NCBI RefSeq assembly: GCF_030373245.1
Contig: NZ_JAUCZF010000002.1
Coordinates: forward strand, 1 to 64,000
Origin: Hydrogenophaga sp.
GTDB taxonomy: Bacteria; Pseudomonadota; Gammaproteobacteria; Burkholderiales; Burkholderiaceae_C
Direction of reading: 5' to 3'
DNA: 64,000 nucleotides
Shown: one piece after another, positions 30,786 through 40,287 of the stretch
Layout of the letters: every line of letters begins with the position of its first letter
How positions within the stretch are numbered: the stretch's first letter is position 1
Notes under the pieces: model-generated
The model's database searches: none
What the model was told of the DNA's origin: nothing
The model's input: the letters and a program-made list of their open reading frames with translations, nothing else
Program-made: the position numbers and the translations under genes

Positions 30786-32207
30786 TCAGGCACTGCTCTT
30801 GTTCCACAGCGTGATCTGCTGCGAAACAAAGGCACTCAGTCCGTTGAGCTGGCCGACCCGCGCGTCCATGGCGTTGTATTGCTGCAGCAAGCGCGTCTCG
30901 ACCCGGGCGGCGCGGTCGTTGACCCGTTCTTGTTCTCTGCCATTGCGGTCGATGGATTTCTGGATGCTCGCGCTCTTGGTGCTGACCAGTCCGTCGGCAG
31001 CCAGCAAGCCGTCAGCGAAGCGCTTGACCTTGAACCCAAAGCCTTCGGTGCTGGCGTCGCCCGTGGTGGCATTGAACAGGCCTCTGAGTCCGTCCAGGTT
31101 GGACAGCGCTTCGTCCATTTTCGAGGCCTGAATGGACAGCTGTCCACCGGTCTTGAGCTCGATGCCGACATCGACCAGGCGCTCGAAGGGCGTGCTGGTG
31201 GTGACTGAGCGCATCATGCCGCGCAAGGCATTCTGCAGACCGATGGCGGTGGCGTCACCCTGCAGTGCGCCAGCGCGTTTGCTGCCTTCGTCGTAGCGGG
31301 TGGCACTGGCCAGGGTGGCACTCAGGGTGTTGTAGCTGTCGACGAACGCCTGCACGTTGGCCTTGATGGCCTCCAGGTCGCTGCTGACGTCGATTTCCAC
31401 CGGCAGCGTGGTTTCCTGCAGCAGCTGGATGGTCATGCCCGGCAACGTGTTGGTGAGCCGGTTGCTGGTGCTGTTGATCGGCACGTTGTTCACCGTGGCC
31501 AGGGCGTTCTGACCGCTCTGGGACAGGGTCTGCCCCGCCGGGTTGGCGGCGTCGAAGGCCACGCGGGAGAGTCCACTACCGTCGCCGTTGTTGCCGTCGT
31601 CGTCGGTCACCGAGATGCGAAACCCATTGGTCTCGCCCGTGTCGCGCGAGCGCATGAGCAGCCGTTCACCGCTGGCGTCGCGCAGCACGGTGGCGGTCAC
31701 GCCCGCACCCGCCTGGTTGATTCTGCTGGCGATTTCGCTCAAGGTGTCTTCGCCAGGGTTGATGGTCACGTTCACGGCTGCGGCACTGCCCGGTGTGAAG
31801 CTGGTGCCGGCCCACTGGCCGATTTCAATGGTCATGCTGCCGCTGCCCACGGCCGCGCCGGTGGCCACCGCGGCGGATGCGGTGGACTGAGCCCTTGCGA
31901 GCTGCGACACCTGCATGGTGAAGGAGGTCGCTGGCGCACCCTCGGCCGCTGTGACACCGATGGCTCCCGCGTTGGACGATGTGGCGGTGACCGCATTCCA
32001 GCCAGCGCCGGTCGAGAGCTTGGCCGCGGCTGCGCCGAAGGCCTCCACCTGTGACTTGATGGTGCCGTAGGTGGACAGCTTGGTCTGGAAGGAAGTGGCC
32101 TGCGTCTGCAGTTGCCTCAGCGGCGCTTTTTCCAGCGCGACCAGCTGGGTGACGATGCTTTGCACGTCGAGGCCGCTGCCGATGCCCGGCGATGAAATGG
32201 TGGCCAT
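30786..32207 (-). CDS. fliD: Flagellar filament capping protein FliD
   Basis: ISSPGIGSGLDVQSIVTQLVALEKAPL; TNTLPGMTIQLLQET. Confidence 0.95.
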   Translation of the reverse strand: MATISSPGIGSGLDVQSIVTQLVALEKAPLRQLQTQATSFQTKLSTYGTIKSQVEAFGAAAAKLSTGAGWNAVTATSSNAGAIGVTAAEGAPATSFTMQVSQLARAQSTASAAVATGAAVGSGSMTIEIGQWAGTSFTPGSAAAVNVTINPGEDTLSEIASRINQAGAGVTATVLRDASGERLLMRSRDTGETNGFRISVTDDDGNNGDGSGLSRVAFDAANPAGQTLSQSGQNALATVNNVPINSTSNRLTNTLPGMTIQLLQETTLPVEIDVSSDLEAIKANVQAFVDSYNTLSATLASATRYDEGSKRAGALQGDATAIGLQNALRGMMRSVTTSTPFERLVDVGIELKTGGQLSIQASKMDEALSNLDGLRGLFNATTGDASTEGFGFKVKRFADGLLAADGLVSTKSASIQKSIDRNGREQERVNDRAARVETRLLQQYNAMDARVGQLNGLSAFVSQQITLWNKSSA

Positions 32208-32320
32208 GGCCGCTCCTAACGGTGGTTGGTGTTCCAGGCACCAGGCGCCTGGTCACCATGAGACCCGCGCGACGCTCGATGACGGCCTCGGCGCTGCAGC
32301 GCCCTGGCGGAGTGCCAGGA

Positions 32321-32356
32321 TTCGCAGACCACACGCGAGGGCATGCGGTCTGCGAA
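32321..32356. repeat. Inverted repeat between fliC and fliD
   Basis: ttcgcagacc ... ggtctgcgaa, perfect 10-bp arms with 16-nt loop. Confidence 0.8.
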
Positions 32357-32448
32357 CCCTGCCCTCGACGGTGGTGCCGGGCAGGTGAGTGCCAGGGCTC
32401 CACCGGCGTCTGCACCGGATGGTGCGGACGCTTGGGCAGTGGGGTCGA

Positions 32449-33291
32449 TCAACGCAGCAGGGACAGCACGCCCTGGGGCAGCTGGTTGGCCTGGGCGATC
32501 ATCGCGGTACCGGCCTGCTGCAGGATCTGGCCGCGCGAGAGGTTCGAGGTTTCCGCAGCGAAATCGGCATCCATGATGCGGCCACGCGAAGCGGCCTGGT
32601 TTTCCGATGCCACCTGCAGGTTGGCGATCACCGACTCGAATCGGTTCTGAGCAGCACCGAAGCCTGAGCGGGCGGTGGTGACGGCATCGATCGCGGTGTC
32701 AATGTTGTCCATGGCGGTGCGCGCGCCGGTGGCGGTCGTGCCCAGCGTGGCAGAGGCACCTTGGGTGTTGCTGCCCATGGCACTGGCGATACCCGTTGTG
32801 GCGATGCTGATCTGGTTGTCCGCATCGCTGTTGGCGCCCACCTGGAAGTTGAAGGTGCCACTGGCGCCACCCGAACCCGTCAGCAGCTTCTGGCCGTTGA
32901 ACTCGGTGCTGGTGATGACGCGTGCGTTTTCAGCGGCAAGTGCCTGGTACTCGGTATCCAGTGCTGTGCGGTCGCTGGTGCCGTTGGTGTCGTTGGCTGC
33001 CTGCACAGCCAGCTCGCGCATGCGCTGCAGGTTGTCACCGATCTTGCCCAGGGCGCCTTCAGCGGTCTGCGCCAGTGAGATGCCGTCGTTGGCGTTGCGG
33101 ATCGCCACGTTCATGCCCTTGACCTGGGCGTTCATGCGCTCGGCAATCGCCAGGCCAGCGGCATCGTCCTTGGCGCTGTTCACGCGCAGGCCAGAGGAAA
33201 GGCGCTGCATCGAAGTGGCCAGCGATCCTTGCGAGGTCGAGAGGTTGCGCTGTGCATTCAGCGACATCACGTTGGTGTTGATGGTATTCAT
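32449..33291 (-). CDS. fliC: Flagellin
   Basis: [54 protein letters not shown]-terminal [44 protein letters not shown]. Confidence 0.98.
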   Translation of the reverse strand: MNTINTNVMSLNAQRNLSTSQGSLATSMQRLSSGLRVNSAKDDAAGLAIAERMNAQVKGMNVAIRNANDGISLAQTAEGALGKIGDNLQRMRELAVQAANDTNGTSDRTALDTEYQALAAENARVITSTEFNGQKLLTGSGGASGTFNFQVGANSDADNQISIATTGIASAMGSNTQGASATLGTTATGARTAMDNIDTAIDAVTTARSGFGAAQNRFESVIANLQVASENQAASRGRIMDADFAAETSNLSRGQILQQAGTAMIAQANQLPQGVLSLLR

Positions 33292-33475
33292 GACTAACTC
33301 CTAAAAAAGTGGAACAAAATAATCCGGCATTGCTGCCAATCTCAACGCCAGCCAGCTGGCTGGCCGCCATGACCGGAGCGTCTGGCGGCTTGCCGGTTTG
33401 GGCCCTGGGACCGCTCACCGCCTCGCCGCTTTCACTTGCCGGACGACGAACCTTTTTAGAAGTCCGTTGAGTTCA

Positions 33476-33502
33476 ATTTCGGTGGCCCCGTCCTATTCTT
33501 TA
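33476..33502 (-). promoter_or_regulatory. Candidate sigma-28 promoter of fliC
   Basis: Minus strand TAAAGAAT-N11-ACCGAAAT versus TAAAGTTT-N11-GCCGATAA. Confidence 0.55.
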
Positions 33503-34252
33503 GCGCCGTGTTGTAACGGATTGATCAGAAAAGCTGGGTTTGTCAAGCCCTTTTCTCTTCTTCCTGCACGTGAGCGGTCAGGCGGTCTGTCCTGCTTGAG
33601 TGCTGCCAGCAGCCTGCCTGCCTGTGCGCTCAGAACCGCTGGGTTGACTGGGTTCGCTGCGTACCTCACTGGGCTTGCAGTGGCACCGGACCATCAGGTG
33701 GTGCACTCAGTAGCGGAGGGCCGCCGTGTGTCTGGTGCCTGCTCACGCTGACCCGCGTGCCAACCTGTTGCTGCTCTTCGTGTGCACCCTGAGGTTGCAG
33801 GCTCGGCTGCGCGAAGCCTCAGGTTTGCCAGGTCTATCGGTGGTGTTGAGTGGTCTCTGTAGCGATTCGATGAGCAGGATGCATCGCGGAAGTGACTTCC
33901 TTGTGCGCTGTTCCGCAAACAGCTTGCCTTTGAAGCAGCGTCTTCGCCCCCTTGCTGCGTTGCCAACCCTCGCGGCAGCACAGGCGATCGCTGCGAATGG
34001 AGCCTGGCCCTGGGCTCGAATTCATCGGTTTCCTTTCGTGTGATCACTGCCCAGACAGAGCGCAGGAGGTGAGGTCGAAATGAGAACCAAGGTTGTAGGA
34101 ACTTGCCTGACAAAAACACATGTCAACGCTGACAGCTCAAACAGGCGTTCGCCGATTCAAGTTTTTGGTGAGGTCGACACAATTGCTCACAACAGGTCAG
34201 CAAACGTAAGCACACCGCTCACCGCCCCGACCTCACCATCAAGGAGCACACC

Positions 34253-34591
34253 ATGGACAGCGAACAACTCTTGGCCGAAATCCGCGAAGCCAACCTGACC
34301 TACCTCATGCTGGCGCAGAACATGATCCGCAAGGACCGCGCAGAAGCGATCTTTCGCCTCGGCGTGAGTGAAGAGGCCGCTGACCTGCTGGGCATGCTGT
34401 CCACCGCGCAGCTGTTGAAGATCGCATCGACCAACATGCTGCTGTGCCGCTTCCGCGTCGACGACGACCTGGTGTGGAACCTGCTGACCAGCCACAACGT
34501 GAAGAAGGTCGACAACGCCACCACCACCCAGCTGCACGCCAGCATCCTGATGGCTGGGCGTTATACCGAGACGATGACCGTCACTCATTGA
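34253..34591 (+). CDS. flhD: Flagellar transcriptional regulator FlhD
   Basis: LLAEIREANLTYLMLAQNMIRKDRAEAIFRLGVSEEAADLL. Confidence 0.96.
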   Translation: MDSEQLLAEIREANLTYLMLAQNMIRKDRAEAIFRLGVSEEAADLLGMLSTAQLLKIASTNMLLCRFRVDDDLVWNLLTSHNVKKVDNATTTQLHASILMAGRYTETMTVTH

Positions 34592-34592
34592 T

Positions 34593-34671
34593 CACCCCCG
34601 CGCCGCCTGCGGCGTCACCCCTCAAGGGGGCCACACCAGTCGCCCGGCAAAGCCGGTTCGGCGGTGTGCGC
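34593..34671 (+). repeat. Family A hairpin repeat after flhD stop
   Basis: cacccccgcgccgcctgcggcgtcacccctcaagggggccacaccagtcgcccggcaaagccggttcggcggtgt. Confidence 0.85.
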
Positions 34672-34707
34672 TGGGTTCAAGACATCTCAATCCTAGGAGC
34701 GCCCGTC

Positions 34708-35247
34708 ATGGCCACTCAGAAAAGCATTCTCAACGAGTCGCGCGACATCGAGCGCGCCATCTCCCTGATCAACCTGGGTGCGCGCCTGCAGGTGCTGGAA
34801 TATGAAACCAGCCTGTCGTACGAGCGTTTGTTGCGTCTGTACAAGGAAGTGGCGGGCAAGAGCCCTTCCAAAGGTCAGCTGCCGTTTTCCACCGACTGGT
34901 TCCTGACCTGGCAGCCCAACATCCATGCCTCGCTGTTCCTGAACATCCATGAGTACCTCTCCAAGACCAGTGAGCTGGAAGAGATCGACACCGTGATCAA
35001 GGCGTTCCGGCTCTACACCGAGCAGATTCAGGCCAGCGCGCTGGAGCCGTTGCTGTCGGTGACGCGCGCCTGGCGCCTGGTGAAGTTTGTAGACAACGGC
35101 ATGCTCACGCTCACCCAGTGTTCATGCTGCGGTGGACACTTCGTCACCGAGCCTTATGAAAATTCGCGCCAGTTCGTGTGTGGCATGTGTGAGCCACCGG
35201 CGCGCGCCGGCAAGGGCAGCGCATCGGGTGGCCTGCGCCTGCATTGA
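34708..35247 (+). CDS. flhC: Flagellar transcriptional regulator FlhC
   Basis: DIERAISLINLGARLQVLEYETSLSYERLLRLYKEV; C-terminal Cys cluster CSCC...CGMC. Confidence 0.96.
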   Translation: MATQKSILNESRDIERAISLINLGARLQVLEYETSLSYERLLRLYKEVAGKSPSKGQLPFSTDWFLTWQPNIHASLFLNIHEYLSKTSELEEIDTVIKAFRLYTEQIQASALEPLLSVTRAWRLVKFVDNGMLTLTQCSCCGGHFVTEPYENSRQFVCGMCEPPARAGKGSASGGLRLH

Positions 35248-35335
35248 CTGAGCCAGTTGTGCCGTGGTGATGGCGCATTCACGGCGCCGGTCACCTGCCA
35301 GACCAAAGCCGGTCGGCGCCCGATCTCAAGCTTGG

Positions 35336-35361
35336 AAAAGGACCCTCTCGCGGGTCCTTTT
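35336..35361 (+). terminator. Terminator after flhC
   Basis: aaaaggaccctctcgcgggtcctttt. Confidence 0.75.
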
Positions 35362-35468
35362 CGCGTTCATGGGCTGCTTCATCCGGTTCTAAAGTTGGCC
35401 GATAGACAAAGAAAGTTCGCGAGCCTCACGTTGAGGGCTTGGGCCATTCTCCTTTCAAGGTCATCAGC

Positions 35469-36329
35469 ATGTTTGTCATCATCGGTTGGGTCGTTGCCCT
35501 TGTTTGCGTGTTCGGTGTGTTCATCGCGCACGGCGGCAACATGGCCCCGATTCTGAAGGCGCTGCCCTGGGAAATGGGCATGATCGGCGGCGCCACGCTG
35601 GGCGCCTTTCTGGTCAACAACCAGATGACCGTGATCAAGGGCACGCTGGCTGGTGTGGGCAGTTGCTTCAAGGGCAGCCGCTACACCAAGGCCCGTTACA
35701 TGGAGCTTCTGGCCTTGCAGTTCGACATCCTTCAAAAGGCGCGCAAGGAAGGCCTGATGGCGATCGAGCAGGACGTGGAAAACCCCGAGCAGTCCGCCAT
35801 CTTCAAGAAGTACCCCACCGTGGGTAGCGACCACCACGTGGTCGAGTTCATCACCGACTACCTGCGCATGATGGTGTCGGGCAACCTCAACGCGCACGAA
35901 ATCGAATCGCTGATGGATGCGGAGATCGAAACGCACCACCAGGAAGCGCACGCGCCGGTCTCCGCCATCCAGCGGGTGGCGGGTGGACTGCCTGCGTTCG
36001 GTATCGTCGCCGCGGTGCTGGGGGTGATCAAGACCATGGGCTCGGTCGGACAACCGCCTGCCGTGCTGGGCGCCATGATCGGCTCGGCACTCGTGGGCAC
36101 CTTCCTCGGGATTTTTCTTGCCTATGCCTTTGCCGAACCCCTGGCGGGATTGCTGGAGCAGAAGGTGGAAGAGGGCGCCAAAGAGCTGTTGTGCATCAAG
36201 ACCACGTTGCTGGCCAGCATGCAGGGCTACGCGCCCAGCACAGCCATCGAGTTTGGCCGCAAGGTGCTGTTCTCTGGCGTGCGCCCGAGCTTTGCCGAGC
36301 TCGAAGGGCATGTGAAAGGCAAGAAATAG
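35469..36329 (+). CDS. motA: Flagellar motor stator protein MotA
   Basis: MFVIIGWVVALVCVFGVFIAHGGNM; PAFGIVAAVLGVIKTMGSV. Confidence 0.96.
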   Translation: MFVIIGWVVALVCVFGVFIAHGGNMAPILKALPWEMGMIGGATLGAFLVNNQMTVIKGTLAGVGSCFKGSRYTKARYMELLALQFDILQKARKEGLMAIEQDVENPEQSAIFKKYPTVGSDHHVVEFITDYLRMMVSGNLNAHEIESLMDAEIETHHQEAHAPVSAIQRVAGGLPAFGIVAAVLGVIKTMGSVGQPPAVLGAMIGSALVGTFLGIFLAYAFAEPLAGLLEQKVEEGAKELLCIKTTLLASMQGYAPSTAIEFGRKVLFSGVRPSFAELEGHVKGKK

Positions 36330-36334
36330 TGAGA

Positions 36335-36419
36335 CACCCCCTGCGCCGCTTCGCGTCTTCCCCCTCTGATTCGCGAGGGGGACGCGCCCTTTGGCCTGGC
36401 AAAGCCAGTTCCACGGTGG
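36335..36419 (+). repeat. Family A repeat, copy 1 in motA-motB gap
   Basis: caccccctgcgccgcttcgcgtcttccccctctgattcgcgagggggacgcgccctttggcctggcaaagccagttccacggtg. Confidence 0.8.
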
Positions 36420-36428
36420 ATGAGGTGC

Positions 36429-36519
36429 TCCCCCCTGCGCCGCTTGGCGGCTTCCCCCCTCCGCTTCGCGAAGGGGAACACGCCCTGTGGCCCGGCGAAG
36501 CCGGTTCCACGGGTGTCCT
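36429..36519 (+). repeat. Family A repeat, copy 2 in motA-motB gap
   Basis: tcccccctgcgccgcttggcggcttcccccctccgcttcgcgaaggggaacacgccctgtggcccggcgaagccggttccacgggtgtcctg. Confidence 0.8.
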
Positions 36520-36604
36520 GAGCCAATTCATCTCGTGCCGGAGGGTATGCAGCCGACTCGTCGCGTTGCGCGTCCGTTTCCGGCGTGAAGTCTCCAAGGC
36601 CAGG

Positions 36605-36682
36605 GCGCCGCGGAACCGGCTTTGCCGGGCCGCCACGCGCCGCCCCATTGGGGGGGTGACGCCGCAGACGGCGCGGGGGGGA
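36605..36682 (-). repeat. Family A repeat, copy 3 in motA-motB gap (opposite orientation)
   Basis: gcgccgcggaaccggctttgccgggccgccacgcgccgccccattgggggggtgacgccgcagacggcgcgggggg. Confidence 0.8.
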
Positions 36683-36689
36683 ACTCCAG

Positions 36690-37718
36690 ATGGCCGATAA
36701 GAAGCTCCAGCCCATCATCATCAAGCGCGTCAAGAAGGGCGGTCATGCGGCTCACGGTGGTGCCTGGAAGATTGCCTACGCAGACTTCGTGACGGCCATG
36801 ATGGCGTTTTTCCTGCTGATGTGGCTGCTGGGCTCGACCAGCGAAGGTGACAAAAAAGGCATCTCTGAATACTTCCAGTCGCCGTTGAAGGTGACGCTCA
36901 TGGGCGGCAGTGGCAGCGGCAACAGCAACAGCATCCTGCCGGGTGGTGGACGTGACCTGAGCGAGGCCTCCGGGCAGGTGGACGGCGGTGACGCCGTGCG
37001 CGCGGCCAAGCTGATCGGTGCGCAGATGGCACGCTCCGAACGCGCGCGCCAGGAGGGCCTGCGCATCGAAGCCTTGCAGCGAAAGATCCAGGCGCTGATC
37101 GCGAGCAACCCGCAACTGGCTGAGTATGCGTCGCAGATTCAGCTGGAAACCAGTCCTGACGGGCTGCACATCCAGATCGTTGATGATCAGAACCGACCGA
37201 TGTTTGATGCCGGCAGCGCACTGGTGAAGCCTTACATGCGCGACATCCTGCGCGCCATTGGCAGCGCGTTGGGCGATGTGGAGAATCGCATCGCGCTGGC
37301 GGGTCACACCGACGCCACACCCTACGGCAGCGGCTACCGCGGATACAGCAACTGGGAACTCTCGGCCGACCGGGCCAATGCTTCGCGCCGCGATCTGGTG
37401 GCCGGCGGTTTGCCGGACGACAAGCTGCTTCGTGTGGAGGGCCTGTCGTCCAGTCAGCTGCGCCTGCCCGACCAGCCGCGAGACCCTGCCAACCGGCGCA
37501 TCAGCCTGGTTGTGCTCACGCGAGAGGCTGAGGAGCGGTTGCGTCCCCTGGGCACGCCAGCCCGTGAAGAGGCGCCGCCTGAGCCTTCCAGTTCGCCGCA
37601 GGGTGCCGCTGCGCCTGTCGCTGACGCACCGGTCGAACCTCGCCGCGGCACCGTCGAACTGCCCAGACTTCAGCTTGGCCAGGAAATGCCGAAAAGCTCC
37701 GCAGAGCCCGGGCGCTGA
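36690..37718 (+). CDS. motB: Flagellar motor stator protein MotB
   Basis: Plug/TM KIAYADFVTAMMAFFLLMWLLGS; OmpA-like LAGHTDATPYGSGYRGYSNWELSADRANASR. Confidence 0.96.
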   Translation: MADKKLQPIIIKRVKKGGHAAHGGAWKIAYADFVTAMMAFFLLMWLLGSTSEGDKKGISEYFQSPLKVTLMGGSGSGNSNSILPGGGRDLSEASGQVDGGDAVRAAKLIGAQMARSERARQEGLRIEALQRKIQALIASNPQLAEYASQIQLETSPDGLHIQIVDDQNRPMFDAGSALVKPYMRDILRAIGSALGDVENRIALAGHTDATPYGSGYRGYSNWELSADRANASRRDLVAGGLPDDKLLRVEGLSSSQLRLPDQPRDPANRRISLVVLTREAEERLRPLGTPAREEAPPEPSSSPQGAAAPVADAPVEPRRGTVELPRLQLGQEMPKSSAEPGR

Positions 37719-37766
37719 TGTCACCGCCAACACTGTTCCTTTTCCTTCCGTTCACCGGAGACACCT

Positions 37767-38153
37767 ATGGCCGCACCTATGAAATTTCTGATCGTTGACG
37801 ATTTCTCCACCATGCGCCGCATCGTGCGCAACCTGCTCAAGGAAATTGGTCATGCCGATGCCGATGAAGCGGAGGACGGCGTGGCCGCACTGGCCAAACT
37901 GCGCAATGGCAACTTCAGCTTTGTTGTCAGCGACATCAACATGCCCAACATGAACGGCTTCGAGCTGTTGACCGAAATCAAGAAGGACGAAAAGCTCAAG
38001 CACCTGCCGGTGCTCATGGTGACTGCCGAAGCGCGCAAGGAAGACATCGTGATGGCCGCCCAGGGTGGCGCAGCCGGCTATATCGTCAAGCCCTTCACCA
38101 AGGCAACCTTGGAAGAAAAACTGGCCAACATCTTCAAAAAACTCGGCCTTTGA
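37767..38153 (+). CDS. cheY: Chemotaxis response regulator CheY (second copy)
   Basis: [56 protein letters not shown]. Confidence 0.97.
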   Translation: MAAPMKFLIVDDFSTMRRIVRNLLKEIGHADADEAEDGVAALAKLRNGNFSFVVSDINMPNMNGFELLTEIKKDEKLKHLPVLMVTAEARKEDIVMAAQGGAAGYIVKPFTKATLEEKLANIFKKLGL

Positions 38154-38165
38154 TCGGACCTTGAA

Positions 38166-38783
38166 ATGACCAGCTCCACAACCTCGTCCGATGCGCCAGC
38201 CAGCGCCGATATGTTCAACAAGCTCGGCAGCATCACTCGCCAGCTGCACACCGCACTCAACGAACTGGGCTACACCCCGAAGCTCCAAGGCGCTGTTGAA
38301 GAGCTGCCCGATGCGCGCAGCCGCCTTCAATACATTGCCCGTCTGACGGGTGAAGCTGCAGAAAAGGTGCTCAACCTGGTGGATGAGGCCAAGGCCGAAC
38401 AGTCCGACATGACGCGCCAGGCCAGGGAGCTTGACGCCACCCTGGGCCGAATTCCGGGGCTTTCTGCTGCCATGCCCGAGCTGCGCCAGGCCGCTCAGGC
38501 GATGGTCGAGGCGGGTGAGCGCAACGACGCTCGCCTGACGGAGATCATGCTGGCGCAGGACTTCCACGACCTCACGGGCCAAGTGGTGGCACGGGTGGTC
38601 CAGGTGGCGGCCACGATCGAGGAGCAGTTGTTGGCTCTGTTGCTGGAGTCGGCACCTGCAGGCAAGCCGGGGCAGGACCATTTGCTGGTGCCTCAGGGGC
38701 CTGTGGTCAATCCAGAGGGGCGCACCGATGTGGTGACGAGCCAGGCTCAGGTGGACGATTTGCTGGCGAGTCTCGGATTCTGA
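38166..38783 (+). CDS. cheZ: Protein phosphatase CheZ
   Basis: AQDFHDLTGQVVARVV; C-terminal CheY-binding tail VDDLLASLGF. Confidence 0.95.
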   Translation: MTSSTTSSDAPASADMFNKLGSITRQLHTALNELGYTPKLQGAVEELPDARSRLQYIARLTGEAAEKVLNLVDEAKAEQSDMTRQARELDATLGRIPGLSAAMPELRQAAQAMVEAGERNDARLTEIMLAQDFHDLTGQVVARVVQVAATIEEQLLALLLESAPAGKPGQDHLLVPQGPVVNPEGRTDVVTSQAQVDDLLASLGF

Positions 38784-39037
38784 GCCTATCAACGCGGCAG
38801 TCGGGGCACGTGATGAGCAGCCTGTCCCTGCGACTTCTGGTTCAAGACAGGGAGCAACGAGGTTGGCGCTGAACAAGTCCCTCCGGGTATGGGCCACCCG
38901 GTTCAGGGCGCTCTGCACTGTGAAAGGCCTTGTTGGGCAGCCCGGCTCGGCTGCGTTCTGCGCCTTGCTGTCCATCCAGGCGCCCGCATCAGCCGGGGCT
39001 TGTTGGGCGTTGCCTCAGGCCTGAGGCTGGCCGTCTC

Positions 39038-39072
39038 GGGAAATAGCGCGTTCAAACCCCGGCTTATCGCCC
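39038..39072. promoter_or_regulatory. Candidate FlhDC-type dyad upstream of flhB
   Basis: gggaaatagcgcgttcaaaccccggcttatcgccc; contains AAATAGCG half-box. Confidence 0.55.
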
Positions 39073-39129
39073 TTTAGTTTTCCGACCTCAATTCCACAAT
39101 CTGACTCATCCCTTCGATGAGTCAGAGCC

Positions 39130-40287
39130 ATGGAATCCTCCAGTCAGGACAAGAACCTACCCGCCACGCCGCAGCGCCTGAAAAAAGCACGCGACGACGG
39201 CCAGGTGCCGCGGTCCAAGGACCTGTCGAACCTGGCGGTGCTGGGCGGTGGCGCCCTGGTCCTGGTGGCCTTGATGCCCATCGGTTTCGAAGCCTTGCGC
39301 ACGGCGCTGCGTGCCCAGCTGCTGTTTGATCACAGCACCCTGATCCAGCCACAACAGATGCTGGAGCGCCTCATTGGTGGTTCTGTTCAGGGCCTGATGC
39401 TGGTGCTGCCCCTGGGTCTGGTGGTGCTCGCGGTGGCCATTGTCGCCATCGTGGCATCGGGCGGTTATGCGCTGAGCAGCAAGCCCATCACGCCCGATCT
39501 CACCCGCCTCAGTCCACTGGCTGGCATTGGCCGCCTGTTTTCCAAGCAGCAGCTGTCTGACACCGCCAAGCTCGCGGGCATCACCGCTGTCATCGGGGTG
39601 GTGGCCTGGCAGTTTGTGGGCGCCCATGTGGCGCCGTTCAGCACACTGCTGATGATGCCGCTGGAAGGCGCGCTGGGTCAGCTGGGTGCCTGGATGTCGA
39701 CCGGCGTCACACTGCTGTTAGTCGTGGTGCTGTTGTTCGCGGTCATCGACGTGCCGCTGCAGAAATACCTTCATGCTGGCCAGCTGAAGATGTCGCTCGA
39801 AGAGGTCAAGCGCGAGCACAAGGAAATGGAGGGCGACCCCCACGTCAAGGCACAGCGCCGCGCTCGCCAGCGCGAACTGGCCCAGCGCAACAGTGTCAAC
39901 GCCGTGCCCCGCGCCGACCTGGTGGTGATGAACCCAACCCACTATGCGGTCGCGATCCGCTACGACGACGCCACCATGAACGCGCCGCGCGTGATCGCCA
40001 AGGGGGCCGACCTGCTGGCCATGCGCATCCGCGACGTGGCCAAGGCCAGCGATGTGCCTGTGCTGCAGTCTCCCATGCTGGCGCGCGCGCTCTACGCCCA
40101 CGCCGAAATCGACAGCGAGATTCCGGCTGCGCTCTATACCGCAGTGGCCCAGGTGCTGGCCTACGTGTACCAGCTCAAGGCAGCGCTCAGGGGCCAGGGC
40201 GCCATGCCCGGTGACCTGCCGCAGCCCGAGGTGCCACGCGAACTCGATCCGCACTGGAAACCCGCTCCCACCGAGACCGCCACATGA
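39130..40287 (+). CDS. flhB: Flagellar biosynthesis protein FlhB
   Basis: DKNLPATPQRLKKARDDGQVPRSKDL; autocleavage site NPTH in VVMNPTHYAVAIRY. Confidence 0.97.
   Translation: MESSSQDKNLPATPQRLKKARDDGQVPRSKDLSNLAVLGGGALVLVALMPIGFEALRTALRAQLLFDHSTLIQPQQMLERLIGGSVQGLMLVLPLGLVVLAVAIVAIVASGGYALSSKPITPDLTRLSPLAGIGRLFSKQQLSDTAKLAGITAVIGVVAWQFVGAHVAPFSTLLMMPLEGALGQLGAWMSTGVTLLLVVVLLFAVIDVPLQKYLHAGQLKMSLEEVKREHKEMEGDPHVKAQRRARQRELAQRNSVNAVPRADLVVMNPTHYAVAIRYDDATMNAPRVIAKGADLLAMRIRDVAKASDVPVLQSPMLARALYAHAEIDSEIPAALYTAVAQVLAYVYQLKAALRGQGAMPGDLPQPEVPRELDPHWKPAPTETAT

Noticed and set aside
32321-32356. Hin-type flagellar phase-variation switch
   Set aside because: No invertase gene, only one flagellin and the arms are only 16 nt apart.
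33398-34119. Small ORFs in the fliC-flhD spacer
   Set aside because: No ribosome-binding context or recognisable domain; codon usage does not look like the surrounding genes.
36330-36689. ORFs such as 36191-36700 and 36196-36648 across motA-motB gap
   Set aside because: Composed of repeat elements and out-of-frame coding sequence; no start context or homology.
36689-36700. GCCGATAA at motB start
   Set aside because: It is the coding sequence of the motB N-terminus (ATGGCCGATAAG) with no suitable -35.
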